A stretch of DNA of 64,000 bases from Paenibacillus sp. Soil787 (GTDB lineage: Bacteria > Bacillota > Bacilli > Paenibacillales > NBRC-103111). The translations under genes were made by a program, and so were the position numbers. The stretch spans positions 221,772 through 285,771 of the forward strand of contig NZ_LMSP01000045.1 of the NCBI RefSeq assembly GCF_001429545.1, given 5' to 3'. This document shows positions 1 through 7,961 of the stretch, one piece after another. A model generated the notes under the pieces. That model did no database searches. It saw nothing but the letters and a program-made list of their open reading frames with translations, and was not told the DNA's origin. Every line of letters begins with the position of its first letter. Position 1 is the stretch's first letter.

Positions 1-32
1 CAATTTCTTAGCCCAAGTGGAGAGCTACTAAT

Positions 33-1127
33 ATGAGAGAGCTCACCGTAGATCTTGGAGAACGGTCTTATCCTATTTATATCGGCCAAGGCATTCTTAA
101 CGATATCACGGCTCTGTTTGACCGGGCGAAGCTTAGCCGCAAGTCGCCAATACTCGTAGTCACCGATGACGCGGTGGCTGCGCTGCACCTGGAGCGCGTC
201 ATGACGCTGCTCCGCGAGGGCGGCTTCGCCGCCACGGCCTGCGTCGTGCCCGCAGGCGAAACCTCCAAATCCCTCGCGCAGCTCGAGGGAATTGTCACCG
301 CCGCCCTCCAGGCGGGCCTCGATCGCAGTTCTGCGATCGTCGCCCTTGGAGGAGGCGTGGTCGGCGACCTCGCCGGCTTCGCTGCGGCGAGCTTTATGCG
401 CGGGATCCGCTTCGTGCAGATCCCGACAACGATCCTTGCCCACGACAGTTCCGTCGGCGGCAAGGTCGCGGTCAACCATCCGATGGCGAAGAACATCATC
501 GGGGCGTTCCATCAGCCCGAGCTCGTTCTCTTCGACATCGACTTGCTTCTAACCTTGCCGCCCCGCCAGGTGAAGGCGGGCCTCTCCGAAGTGATCAAGC
601 ATGGCTTGATCTGGGATGCTGCCTTTACGCAATGGTGTGATGACAATGCGGAGAAGCTGCTTGCCTTAGATCCGGAAGCGCTCAGTTATGCGCTTTACAT
701 AGGTTGTAAAGTCAAGTCTATCGTTGTATCCCAAGATGAGCGCGAGAATGATTTGCGTGCTATCTTGAATCTCGGCCATACGATTGGCCACGCTTTGGAA
801 GCAGTCGCCGGCTATGGCGAGCTGCTGCATGGTGAAGCAATTGCAATCGGCATGGTGGGGGCTGCTAAGTTAGCTCAGCAGTTCGGTTATGCCGAGGACA
901 TCCTTACTGTGACGAAGGGGCTATTCGAGAAATACGGATTACCCGTCAGTATTCCGTCTCATTTGGATACGGATAGCATTATGAGCGCGATGATGCATGA
1001 TAAGAAATTCAAAGAAGGCACAATGGTCTTCATTATCCCGACGGAAATCGGCAAAGTAGAAATCCGTAAGGATGTAACGGTAGAACAAGTCAGACAAATT
1101 GTTGAGCTTTTAAAAGGGGAGAGTTAG
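33..1127 (+). CDS. aroB: 3-dehydroquinate synthase
   Basis: Second enzyme of the shikimate pathway: converts DAHP to 3-dehydroquinate using NAD and a divalent metal in the cytosol. The 364-residue product has normal family length. The nucleotide-binding glycine motif GGGVVGD is at residues 106-112, and the family's metal ligands are present as E186 (EVIKHG), H249 (GHTIGH) and H266 (LHGEA). GTGGAGAG upstream supports the ATG. Only three bases separate it from aroH, so the two are co-transcribed; an upstream partner (aroC in relatives) would lie outside the window. The codons from about 165 to 600 are far richer in G+C than the rest of the gene. Confidence 0.97.
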   Translation: MRELTVDLGERSYPIYIGQGILNDITALFDRAKLSRKSPILVVTDDAVAALHLERVMTLLREGGFAATACVVPAGETSKSLAQLEGIVTAALQAGLDRSSAIVALGGGVVGDLAGFAAASFMRGIRFVQIPTTILAHDSSVGGKVAVNHPMAKNIIGAFHQPELVLFDIDLLLTLPPRQVKAGLSEVIKHGLIWDAAFTQWCDDNAEKLLALDPEALSYALYIGCKVKSIVVSQDERENDLRAILNLGHTIGHALEAVAGYGELLHGEAIAIGMVGAAKLAQQFGYAEDILTVTKGLFEKYGLPVSIPSHLDTDSIMSAMMHDKKFKEGTMVFIIPTEIGKVEIRKDVTVEQVRQIVELLKGES

Positions 1128-1130
1128 CCG

Positions 1131-1517
1131 ATGTTCTTAAGGGGAATTCGTGGAGCGACGACGGTTGAACACAATGAGGCTCAGGAGATTTTAACCGCTA
1201 CTGGTGAACTGCTTGCAGCAATTGTAGAGGCCAATGATTTTCGTCCTGAAGATATTTGTTCCGTTTTCATTACAGTAACAGAGGATATTACGGCTACATT
1301 CCCAGCTCGGGCGATCCGCACGATGATCGGTTGGGAACTAGTCCCATTAATGTGTTCACTGGAAGTTCCTGTTGAGAACTCACTGCCCAAATGTATCCGA
1401 TTAATGGTGCAGGTGAACACAACCAAGAGCCAAGCTGAGATCAACCATATTTATTTGAAGGAAGCTAAGGCGCTGCGTCCTGATATTGTTAAATTGACAA
1501 ATGAAGCAACACGGTAG
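1131..1517 (+). CDS. aroH: Chorismate mutase, AroH type
   Basis: Converts chorismate to prephenate, the branch step towards phenylalanine and tyrosine. The 128-residue size and fold class match the monofunctional B. subtilis AroH trimer. Its catalytic residues fall at the same numbers as in that enzyme: R7, E78, R90 and Y108. AAAGGGGAGAG, overlapping the aroB stop, supports the ATG. The last codons double as the trp promoter: TTGACA lies inside the coding sequence and the -10 follows the stop codon directly. Reading through aroH would therefore also feed the trp operon. Confidence 0.97.
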   Translation: MFLRGIRGATTVEHNEAQEILTATGELLAAIVEANDFRPEDICSVFITVTEDITATFPARAIRTMIGWELVPLMCSLEVPVENSLPKCIRLMVQVNTTKSQAEINHIYLKEAKALRPDIVKLTNEATR

Positions 1518-1523
1518 TATAGT
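1494..1523 (+). promoter_or_regulatory. trp operon promoter (sigma A type)
   Basis: TTGACA at 1494-1499 and TATAGT at 1518-1523 are separated by 18 bases. The -35 lies in the last codons of aroH. The predicted start near 1530 places the first NAG triplet of the TRAP site within a few bases of the RNA 5' end. The assignment is from sequence match only. Confidence 0.75.
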
Positions 1524-1533
1524 GTGAGTAGAT

Positions 1534-1591
1534 GAGTTTAGGTAAGTAGAGAAGCATTTAGTCGAGTAGAGCTTAGCCCAGTTGAGTTGAG
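1534..1591 (+). promoter_or_regulatory. TRAP (MtrB) RNA-binding site, eleven NAG triplets
   Basis: Triplets begin at 1534, 1539, 1544, 1549, 1559, 1564, 1569, 1574, 1579, 1584 and 1589: GAG, TAG, AAG, GAG, TAG, GAG, GAG, TAG, CAG, GAG, GAG. All sit on one five-base grid with a single skipped position at 1554. Bacillus TRAP is an 11-subunit ring that binds eleven (G/U)AG triplets with 2-3 base spacers, so number and spacing match. GTAGAG at 1546-1551 and 1566-1571 is identical to the 3' arm of the downstream terminator and can pair with its 5' arm, giving a candidate antiterminator that bound TRAP would block. Confidence 0.85.
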
Positions 1592-1712
1592 AAAAGGTAA
1601 CATAGGTTTGTATGAAGAGAAGAGCGACTCTATTCGAGGGCGTCTGTTTGTTCATACGCAGCCATGGCTTCTTTTATCATATTCTTCTTGAACTTCTACT
1701 GAAACTAAAGTC

Positions 1713-1739
1713 AACCTCTACTTCGGTAGAGGTTTTTTT
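1713..1739 (+). terminator. trp leader attenuator terminator
   Basis: CCTCTAC (1715-1721), loop TTCG, GTAGAGG (1726-1732), then seven T. It lies 68 bases before trpE and about 120 bases after the TRAP site, where an attenuator is expected. Its 5' arm can pair alternatively with GTAGAG inside the TRAP site. Confidence 0.9.
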
Positions 1740-1806
1740 GTATTCGAATAGAGTTTTGTGCACCGCTAATATCGACGAGTCGCACAAGCTGAGAGGGGAT
1801 GTTTCC

Positions 1807-3354
1807 ATGTATACACCTGAAATTCAAGAAGTTATTCGTTTGGCTAAAGATTATAATCTCATTCCTGTCGTGCGTCATTTATTAGCAGATACTGAAACCC
1901 CGATACGTGTATTTCAACATCTTTACCAAGAACCGCGCGCATTCCTCTTAGAAAGTGTTGAGGGCGGCGTGAAATGGGCCCGATATTCCTTTATCGGCAG
2001 CGATCCCTTCTTGATGATTAAAGCGAAGCATGGGAAAACCATGGTTGAAACACAAACCGAGAATAAGGTTTCAGACGAGAAACCAATCGATGTGTTGAAA
2101 GCCTATCTGAGATCCTACTCCAGTCCTCAGCTTGCGGACTTGCCGCGTTTTACAGGCGGTGCTGTCGGATTCTTCGGATACGATTTGCTTCAATACTATG
2201 AGAATCTCCCCGCTCATCAAATTGATGATTTACAAATGAATGACATTCAATTCATGTTCTGCGACCAAGTCATTGTTTTCGATCATTTCAAACAGCAGAT
2301 CAAAGTAATTGCCAATGTGCATGTACAACCTTTTGCAACAGATGCTGACATTGTAAAAGCGTATCATGCGACTTGTGAGAAAATCGATGCCACAATCGAG
2401 AAGATCAAGCGTCCGCTTGGCTCCGAGACGATGACTCACAATCCGATTGTGACTGAACCGGATCTTGGCGATATTCGATCCAACATCACGAAAGAAAAGT
2501 ATATTGCCAATGTGAATAAAGCGAAGGAATACATTAGAGCCGGTGATATTTTCCAAGTCGTGTTGTCGCAGCGTTTTGAAATGGAAACGACTGTTTCGCC
2601 TCTGCAAGTGTATCGAGTACTGCGTACGATGAATCCTTCTCCTTATATGTATGTGCTCAAAATGGATGATGAAGTCATTGTGGGTACATCGCCAGAGCTG
2701 TTGGTTCGCGTTGAAGAAGAAAAGGTAGAGACGCGTCCAATTGCAGGTACAAGACCTAGAGGGAAGACGCCAGAAGAAGATCTTGCTCTGGAAAAAGAAT
2801 TGCTCGCAGATGAGAAAGAACGCGCTGAACACTTGATGCTGGTTGACTTAGGTCGTAATGACATCGGGCGTGTATCGGAATTCGGAACTGTGAAGTGCGA
2901 TACTTTCATGGACATTGAACGGTATTCACACGTCATGCATATCGTCTCAAACGTTTCTGGTAAAATTGCAAAAGACAAAGATTTCTTCGATGCTTTTCTT
3001 TCCTGTATGCCCGCAGGTACGGTGTCTGGAGCGCCGAAGCTGAGAGCTATGGAGATTATTGCTGAGTTGGAACCAGAATCTCGCGGTGCTTATGCCGGAG
3101 CGATTGGTTACCTAGGCTTTTCGGGGAATTTGGACACTTGTATTACGATCCGTACGATTATTTTCAAAAATGGCAAAGCCTATGTGCAAGCCGGAGCCGG
3201 TATTGTATGGGATTCTGTTCCTGAAAGTGAATACCAAGAGACGGTTAATAAAGCGACGGCTTTGCTTAAATCAATTCGGATGGCAGAGGCCATGTTCAGC
3301 CCTGAGCCTAGACCAGTTAGCGATATTAACAAAGATTATTTTGTTAACTCTTAA
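1807..3354 (+). CDS. trpE: Anthranilate synthase component I
   Basis: Makes anthranilate from chorismate with a glutamine amidotransferase partner. The ATG at 1807, behind GAGAGGGGATG, gives 515 residues, the usual family size. An upstream in-frame ATG at 1612 would run translation through the leader terminator, so it is rejected. The tryptophan-feedback motif LLES is at residues 47-50, and the C-terminal chorismate-binding domain carries the SPSPYMYVL-like and GTVSGAPK motifs. No trpG follows; as in B. subtilis the amidotransferase is presumably a shared pabA elsewhere. It is the first gene after the TRAP-controlled leader and is followed at once by trpD. Confidence 0.97.
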   Translation: MYTPEIQEVIRLAKDYNLIPVVRHLLADTETPIRVFQHLYQEPRAFLLESVEGGVKWARYSFIGSDPFLMIKAKHGKTMVETQTENKVSDEKPIDVLKAYLRSYSSPQLADLPRFTGGAVGFFGYDLLQYYENLPAHQIDDLQMNDIQFMFCDQVIVFDHFKQQIKVIANVHVQPFATDADIVKAYHATCEKIDATIEKIKRPLGSETMTHNPIVTEPDLGDIRSNITKEKYIANVNKAKEYIRAGDIFQVVLSQRFEMETTVSPLQVYRVLRTMNPSPYMYVLKMDDEVIVGTSPELLVRVEEEKVETRPIAGTRPRGKTPEEDLALEKELLADEKERAEHLMLVDLGRNDIGRVSEFGTVKCDTFMDIERYSHVMHIVSNVSGKIAKDKDFFDAFLSCMPAGTVSGAPKLRAMEIIAELEPESRGAYAGAIGYLGFSGNLDTCITIRTIIFKNGKAYVQAGAGIVWDSVPESEYQETVNKATALLKSIRMAEAMFSPEPRPVSDINKDYFVNS

Positions 3355-3381
3355 GGGAGAGAAGGAGAGGAGACTCTAGTC

Positions 3382-4422
3382 ATGAGGGGACTTATTCATA
3401 TACAGCAAGCGCTTGGGAAAGTCATTAGCGGTACTCATTTGTCACGTGAGGAAGCGCGCGGCATCATGTCAGAAATTATGGATGGTGCTGCGACTCAGGC
3501 TCAAATCGGCAGTCTGCTTACAGCACTTCGAATCAAGGGAGAGACGCTGGAGGAGATTACGGGCTTCGCAGAAGCGATGCGCAGCAAAGCCGTTCAGGTC
3601 GACGTACTGCAGAATGATCTGCTAGATACATGCGGAACAGGCGGAGATGGCGCAGAGACGTTCAATATCTCCACAACGGCAGCGATCGTCGCATCTGCTG
3701 GTGGGATTCGCGTAGCGAAGCATGGCAATCGGGCGATGTCGAGCAAAAGCGGGAGCGCAGATGTCCTTGAAGCTCTTGGCGTGAAGATTACGTTAAGCGG
3801 TGAACAAGCGGCTAAATGCTTAGACAAAACAGGCATCTGCTTCATGTTTGCCCAAGCGTACCATCAATCCATGAAGCATGTCGCTGCACCGCGGCGCGAG
3901 CTAGGCTTCAGAACCGTATTCAACCTGCTCGGCCCGTTAACCAATCCAGCGGGCGCTGACCGTCAAGTGCTTGGTGTATTCGACAGCACGAAGACCGAAC
4001 TGATTGCGCAAGCGCTGCAAGCTCTTGGACTGAAACGTGCTTTGGTTGTCGCAAGCGAGGACGGTTTGGATGAATTCAGCATTTCGGCACCTACGAAAGT
4101 AACGGAACTAAAGGCGAACACCATTAGCACTTATATGATTACTCCGGATGATCTTGGATTACGCGCTCATAGCATCAAAGATGTAGCGGGTGGAGATGCA
4201 ATCTTAAACGCAGAAATCATTCGTCATATTTTTGCTGGTGAGAAGGGACCTTATCGCGATATCGTACTTGCAAACGCAGCAGCCTGCTTCTATGTAACTG
4301 GGCAAGTCGGAACCCTTCAACAGGGTGTGAAATTAGCGGCTGATGTCATTGATTCCGGTCGTGCAGAACATAAATTGAACGAATTAATCCAATATACAGG
4401 AGAACTATGCCATGTTTCTTGA
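3382..4422 (+). CDS. trpD: Anthranilate phosphoribosyltransferase
   Basis: Transfers phosphoribose from PRPP to anthranilate, the second step of tryptophan synthesis. The 346-residue product carries the PRPP-binding GTGGD at residues 85-89, followed by the family run NISTTAA and KHGNRAMSS. AAGGAGAGGAG precedes the ATG. Its end overlaps trpC by eleven bases, indicating translational coupling. Confidence 0.97.
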   Translation: MRGLIHIQQALGKVISGTHLSREEARGIMSEIMDGAATQAQIGSLLTALRIKGETLEEITGFAEAMRSKAVQVDVLQNDLLDTCGTGGDGAETFNISTTAAIVASAGGIRVAKHGNRAMSSKSGSADVLEALGVKITLSGEQAAKCLDKTGICFMFAQAYHQSMKHVAAPRRELGFRTVFNLLGPLTNPAGADRQVLGVFDSTKTELIAQALQALGLKRALVVASEDGLDEFSISAPTKVTELKANTISTYMITPDDLGLRAHSIKDVAGGDAILNAEIIRHIFAGEKGPYRDIVLANAAACFYVTGQVGTLQQGVKLAADVIDSGRAEHKLNELIQYTGELCHVS

Positions 4423-5209
4423 TAAAATTGTTGCCACCAAGCGGGCAGAGGTTGAAGCGATGAGTAGCTTTTCGATCAAGGATGCTGAGAAATTAATCTC
4501 GGACCTGCCACCTTGTTTAGGCTTTGAACAAGCGTTAACTACACGGAAAAACCGTGCTATGGGTTTGATTGCCGAGGTAAAGAAGGCTTCCCCGTCCAAA
4601 GGGTTGATTCGCAATGATTTTGAACCGGTTATGTTAGCGGAAGCCTATGAAAAGGCCGGCGCCGATTGTATCTCCGTTCTGACGGATGTGGACTATTTCC
4701 AAGGCAGTAACGAGTACTTGAAAGCAGTTCGTAAGGCGGTGAACGTGCCATTGCTTCGTAAGGATTTCACAATTGATCCGAAGCAAATTTATGAAGCGCG
4801 TTTGATTGGCGCTGATGCTATCTTGCTGATTGCTGCCATTTTAACGACTGATCAAATGAAGCAGTATCTGAAGCTAGCTAGTGATCTTGGTCTAGATGCA
4901 CTCGTTGAGGTCCATGATCGTGAAGAGCTGGAACGTGCATTGGAACTGAATACACAATTGATTGGCATCAACAATCGAAATTTGAAAACATTTGTTACCG
5001 ACTTAGGCACAACTGAGGAACTGATTCAATTCATTCCGGCAGGGAAAACTGTCGTCAGTGAAAGCGGCATTTCTACTGTCAAAGATATGGCTTATTTACA
5101 GCAAGTTGGTGCTCAAGCCGTTTTAATCGGCGAGCATTTCATGCGACAACCTATTGTTGAGCAGGCCGTTCATGATCTGATGGGTACGAGGGTTCAAAGG
5201 GCGAAGTAG
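4412..5209 (+). CDS. trpC: Indole-3-glycerol phosphate synthase
   Basis: Closes the indole ring from CdRP, a cytosolic TIM-barrel enzyme. The 265 residues show the diagnostic AEVKKASPSKG (residues 54-64), the acid in VEVHDREEL, INNRNL, and the phosphate-binding SESGI near the C-terminus. The start lies inside trpD with an RBS (CAGGAGAAC) in that gene. trpF follows with 24 bases between the stop and the preferred start. Confidence 0.97.
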   Translation: MFLDKIVATKRAEVEAMSSFSIKDAEKLISDLPPCLGFEQALTTRKNRAMGLIAEVKKASPSKGLIRNDFEPVMLAEAYEKAGADCISVLTDVDYFQGSNEYLKAVRKAVNVPLLRKDFTIDPKQIYEARLIGADAILLIAAILTTDQMKQYLKLASDLGLDALVEVHDREELERALELNTQLIGINNRNLKTFVTDLGTTEELIQFIPAGKTVVSESGISTVKDMAYLQQVGAQAVLIGEHFMRQPIVEQAVHDLMGTRVQRAK

Positions 5210-5233
5210 TTGAAGGAGAAAGAGGCGAATTTG

Positions 5234-5932
5234 ATGGCTGTGGGGACGGTTCCAACGGTAAAAATTTGTGGACTTCAAAGCGTTGAAGTGTTAAAATCAA
5301 TCGTGCATTTGCCGATAGCACATATCGGTTTTGTTTTTGCACCGAGCAAGCGGCAGGTAACGGCAGAGAAGGCTGGAGAACTGATTTCTTTTTTGAAATC
5401 AGAACAGGCAAATGGGGTATCTGTCCCCTTAACTGTAGGGGTATTCGTTAATCCGAGCAAGGAGGAGTTAACGGACATTCTGGAGGTGGCTCCCCTTGAT
5501 GTCGTACAGTTACATAGTCAGGAAGCACCTGATTTTTGCCGATGGGTTCGTGATCAGTTTCAAGTGAAAGTGTTCAAATCCGTTTCGATTTCCAAAACAG
5601 AAAACAAAATCCCCGATCTAGAGGATGTAGCCGCGCAGCTTGACCCTTATATTGGGACTGTTGATGCTGTTTTACTGGATACATTCGACCCTGTTTATGG
5701 GGGAGGATCAGGTAAAACTTTTGCTTGGGACTGCATTCCTGTTTATCAGGAGTGGGCACGTTCAGCGGGAGTGTCGCTGCTTGTTGCAGGCGGACTTGGG
5801 CCAGATAATGTAGATCAACTAGTAACCGCCTATTACCCCGATGGCGTAGATGTTTCCAGCGGCGTTGAGACCGATGGCGTAAAAGATATAGCCAAAATTA
5901 CAGCATTTGTGGAAAGGGTGACTCGAAAGTGA
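5234..5932 (+). CDS. trpF: Phosphoribosylanthranilate isomerase
   Basis: Amadori rearrangement of PRA to CdRP, between the TrpD and TrpC steps. The catalytic cysteine is in VKICGL (C12 from this start) and the catalytic aspartate in VLLDTFDP. An in-frame TTG at 5210 touches the trpC stop but sits on the ribosome site AAGGAGAAAGAGG; ATG 5234, eight bases after AGAGG, gives a 232-residue protein that begins like other TrpF proteins. The stop overlaps the trpB GTG. Confidence 0.93.
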   Translation: MAVGTVPTVKICGLQSVEVLKSIVHLPIAHIGFVFAPSKRQVTAEKAGELISFLKSEQANGVSVPLTVGVFVNPSKEELTDILEVAPLDVVQLHSQEAPDFCRWVRDQFQVKVFKSVSISKTENKIPDLEDVAAQLDPYIGTVDAVLLDTFDPVYGGGSGKTFAWDCIPVYQEWARSAGVSLLVAGGLGPDNVDQLVTAYYPDGVDVSSGVETDGVKDIAKITAFVERVTRK

Positions 5933-7125
5933 CGCAAGTACCTGACCAGAACGGCAGATTCGGCAAGTTCGGCGGCCGTTATGTACCTGAGACGTTGATG
6001 AATGCTCTTATTGAGCTTGAAGAAGCTTATGAACAATATAAAGATGATCCTGAATTTATTGCTGAGGTGCGCTACCTACAAAAACAATATTCAGGCCGGC
6101 CAACACCGCTTTATTATGCAGAGCGACTTTCTGAGCTTCTGGGCGGAGCCAAAATTTATTTGAAGCGTGAGGATTTGAACCATACGGGTGCTCACAAAAT
6201 TAATAACACCATTGGACAAGCGGTTCTCGCAAAACGAATGGGGAAGAAGAAGATTATTGCGGAAACTGGAGCTGGGCAGCACGGTGTAGCATCTGCAACA
6301 GTAGCTGCGCTAATGGGATTTGAATGTAAAGTATTCATGGGCGAGGAAGACACGAAGCGTCAACAGTTAAATGTTTTCCGTATGAAATTGCTTGGCTCTG
6401 ATGTCATACCTGTAACGTCTGGTACACGTACGTTGAAAGATGCTTGTAATGAAACGCTGCGTTACTGGGTTAGCAACGTTCAGGATACTTATTATATTCT
6501 AGGGTCCGTTACAGGACCGCATCCTTACCCAATGATGGTGCGGGATTTCCAACGTGTCATTGGAGATGAGTCACGAGAGCAGATTCTTGAAACGGAAGGC
6601 AGATTGCCAGATGCAGTAATTGCTTGCGTAGGCGGAGGCAGTAATGCCATGGGTATTTTCTATCCGTTTGTCCAAGATGAATCCGTGAAGCTCATTGGCG
6701 TGGAAGCGGCTGGCCGCGGTATTCATACGGAGGAGCATGCAGCTACAATGACCAAGGGGACTCCAGGTGTTTTCCAAGGTTCACTTAGCTATTTGCTGCA
6801 GGATGAGTATGGTCAAGTTCTACCGGCTCATTCCATTTCAGCAGGCTTAGATTACCCTGGAATTGGACCGGAGCATTCCTACCTCAAAGATATTGAGAGA
6901 GCACAATATTATCCGATCACGGATCAGGAAGCACTAGACGCGCTTCAGCTGCTTAGCCGCACGGAAGGAATCATTCCTGCCTTAGAGAGTGCTCATGCCA
7001 TTGCTCAAACGGTTAAGATAGCGCCTACCATGTCCAAGGATGAAATTATAGTCGTAAATCTTTCTGGTCGTGGCGATAAAGATGTTGAATCCATTATGAG
7101 CTATCTCGACATGGGGAGGGAATAA
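5929..7125 (+). CDS. trpB: Tryptophan synthase beta chain
   Basis: PLP enzyme that condenses indole with serine, in an alpha2-beta2 complex with TrpA. GTG start overlaps the trpF stop (GTGA). The Schiff-base lysine is K90 in HTGAHKINN, and the PLP phosphate-binding GGGSNAMG is near residues 235-242. The 398-residue length is that of the TrpB1 family that partners TrpA. trpA follows after three bases. Confidence 0.98.
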   Translation: MTQVPDQNGRFGKFGGRYVPETLMNALIELEEAYEQYKDDPEFIAEVRYLQKQYSGRPTPLYYAERLSELLGGAKIYLKREDLNHTGAHKINNTIGQAVLAKRMGKKKIIAETGAGQHGVASATVAALMGFECKVFMGEEDTKRQQLNVFRMKLLGSDVIPVTSGTRTLKDACNETLRYWVSNVQDTYYILGSVTGPHPYPMMVRDFQRVIGDESREQILETEGRLPDAVIACVGGGSNAMGIFYPFVQDESVKLIGVEAAGRGIHTEEHAATMTKGTPGVFQGSLSYLLQDEYGQVLPAHSISAGLDYPGIGPEHSYLKDIERAQYYPITDQEALDALQLLSRTEGIIPALESAHAIAQTVKIAPTMSKDEIIVVNLSGRGDKDVESIMSYLDMGRE

Positions 7126-7128
7126 GCG

Positions 7129-7944
7129 ATGAACCGTATTGACAGTCGATTTGCCGAGCTCAAAGAGCGCGGAGAAACAGCGATGATTCCTTTCCTGACC
7201 ATCGGAGATCCTTCCCTTGAAGCATCCCTTGAGCTTATTCTGGAAATGGAACGCGCAGGTGCCGACTTGATTGAGCTAGGTGTTCCTTATTCCGATCCTT
7301 TAGCTGACGGTCCTGTGATTCAACGTTCCTCTGAACGTGCTTTAAAGCGTAAAATTTCGATCTTTGATGTGATGGACGTTGCTCGTCAAGCGAGAAGCAG
7401 AGGTTCTAAGCTGCCTTTCATTCTCTTTACGTATTATAATCCAGTTTTACAAATTGGACTGGAGCGCATTTTCAAAGCGATGCAGGAGAATGAAATCAGC
7501 GGCATTATTATTCCTGATCTTCCGCTTGAAGAAGATAGTGAGACAAGAGCGATTGCTGAAGCTAATGGGATTCATCTTATCCCGTTGGTTGCGCCAACAT
7601 CCAATGAGCGCGTTAAACGAATTGCAGCTGGAGCCCGCGGATTCGTCTACTGTGTATCCTCATTAGGTGTAACAGGTGAGCGCGCCGAATTCTTCGGAGG
7701 CATTGAGGATTTTCTTGCAACTGTACGGGAAGCTGCCAGTGTTCCGATTGTCGTCGGCTTCGGTATTTCGAATCGCGAGCAAGTTCAGCGCTTTGAGAAG
7801 CTTTGTGATGGAGTCGTAGTAGGAAGTGCCATAGTACGAACGATTGAGAGCGTACTGCCTCATTTAGAGGTTGATGCTGCAAACCCGGAAGGACTCTTGC
7901 AAATTCGTAACTTTGTGGGACAATTAAAACGTTCGGACAACTAA
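7129..7944 (+). CDS. trpA: Tryptophan synthase alpha chain
   Basis: Cleaves indole-3-glycerol phosphate to indole, which is channelled to TrpB. The 271-residue TIM barrel has both catalytic acids at the same numbers as the Salmonella enzyme: E49 (LIELGVPYSDP) and D60 (LADGPVIQ). GGGGAGGGAATAAGCG precedes the ATG. It is the last trp gene; hisC follows after 17 bases without a terminator. Confidence 0.97.
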   Translation: MNRIDSRFAELKERGETAMIPFLTIGDPSLEASLELILEMERAGADLIELGVPYSDPLADGPVIQRSSERALKRKISIFDVMDVARQARSRGSKLPFILFTYYNPVLQIGLERIFKAMQENEISGIIIPDLPLEEDSETRAIAEANGIHLIPLVAPTSNERVKRIAAGARGFVYCVSSLGVTGERAEFFGGIEDFLATVREAASVPIVVGFGISNREQVQRFEKLCDGVVVGSAIVRTIESVLPHLEVDAANPEGLLQIRNFVGQLKRSDN

Positions 7945-7961
7945 TTGACGAGGTGACAATC

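Noticed and set aside
1612..1806. N-terminal extension of trpE from an upstream in-frame ATG
   Set aside because: It would translate through the attenuator terminator, has no ribosome site, and makes TrpE 65 residues longer than the family; ATG 1807 has a good site and the right length.
2230..2832. 200-codon open frame antisense to trpE
   Set aside because: It lies wholly within trpE, has no recognisable domain and no start signals.
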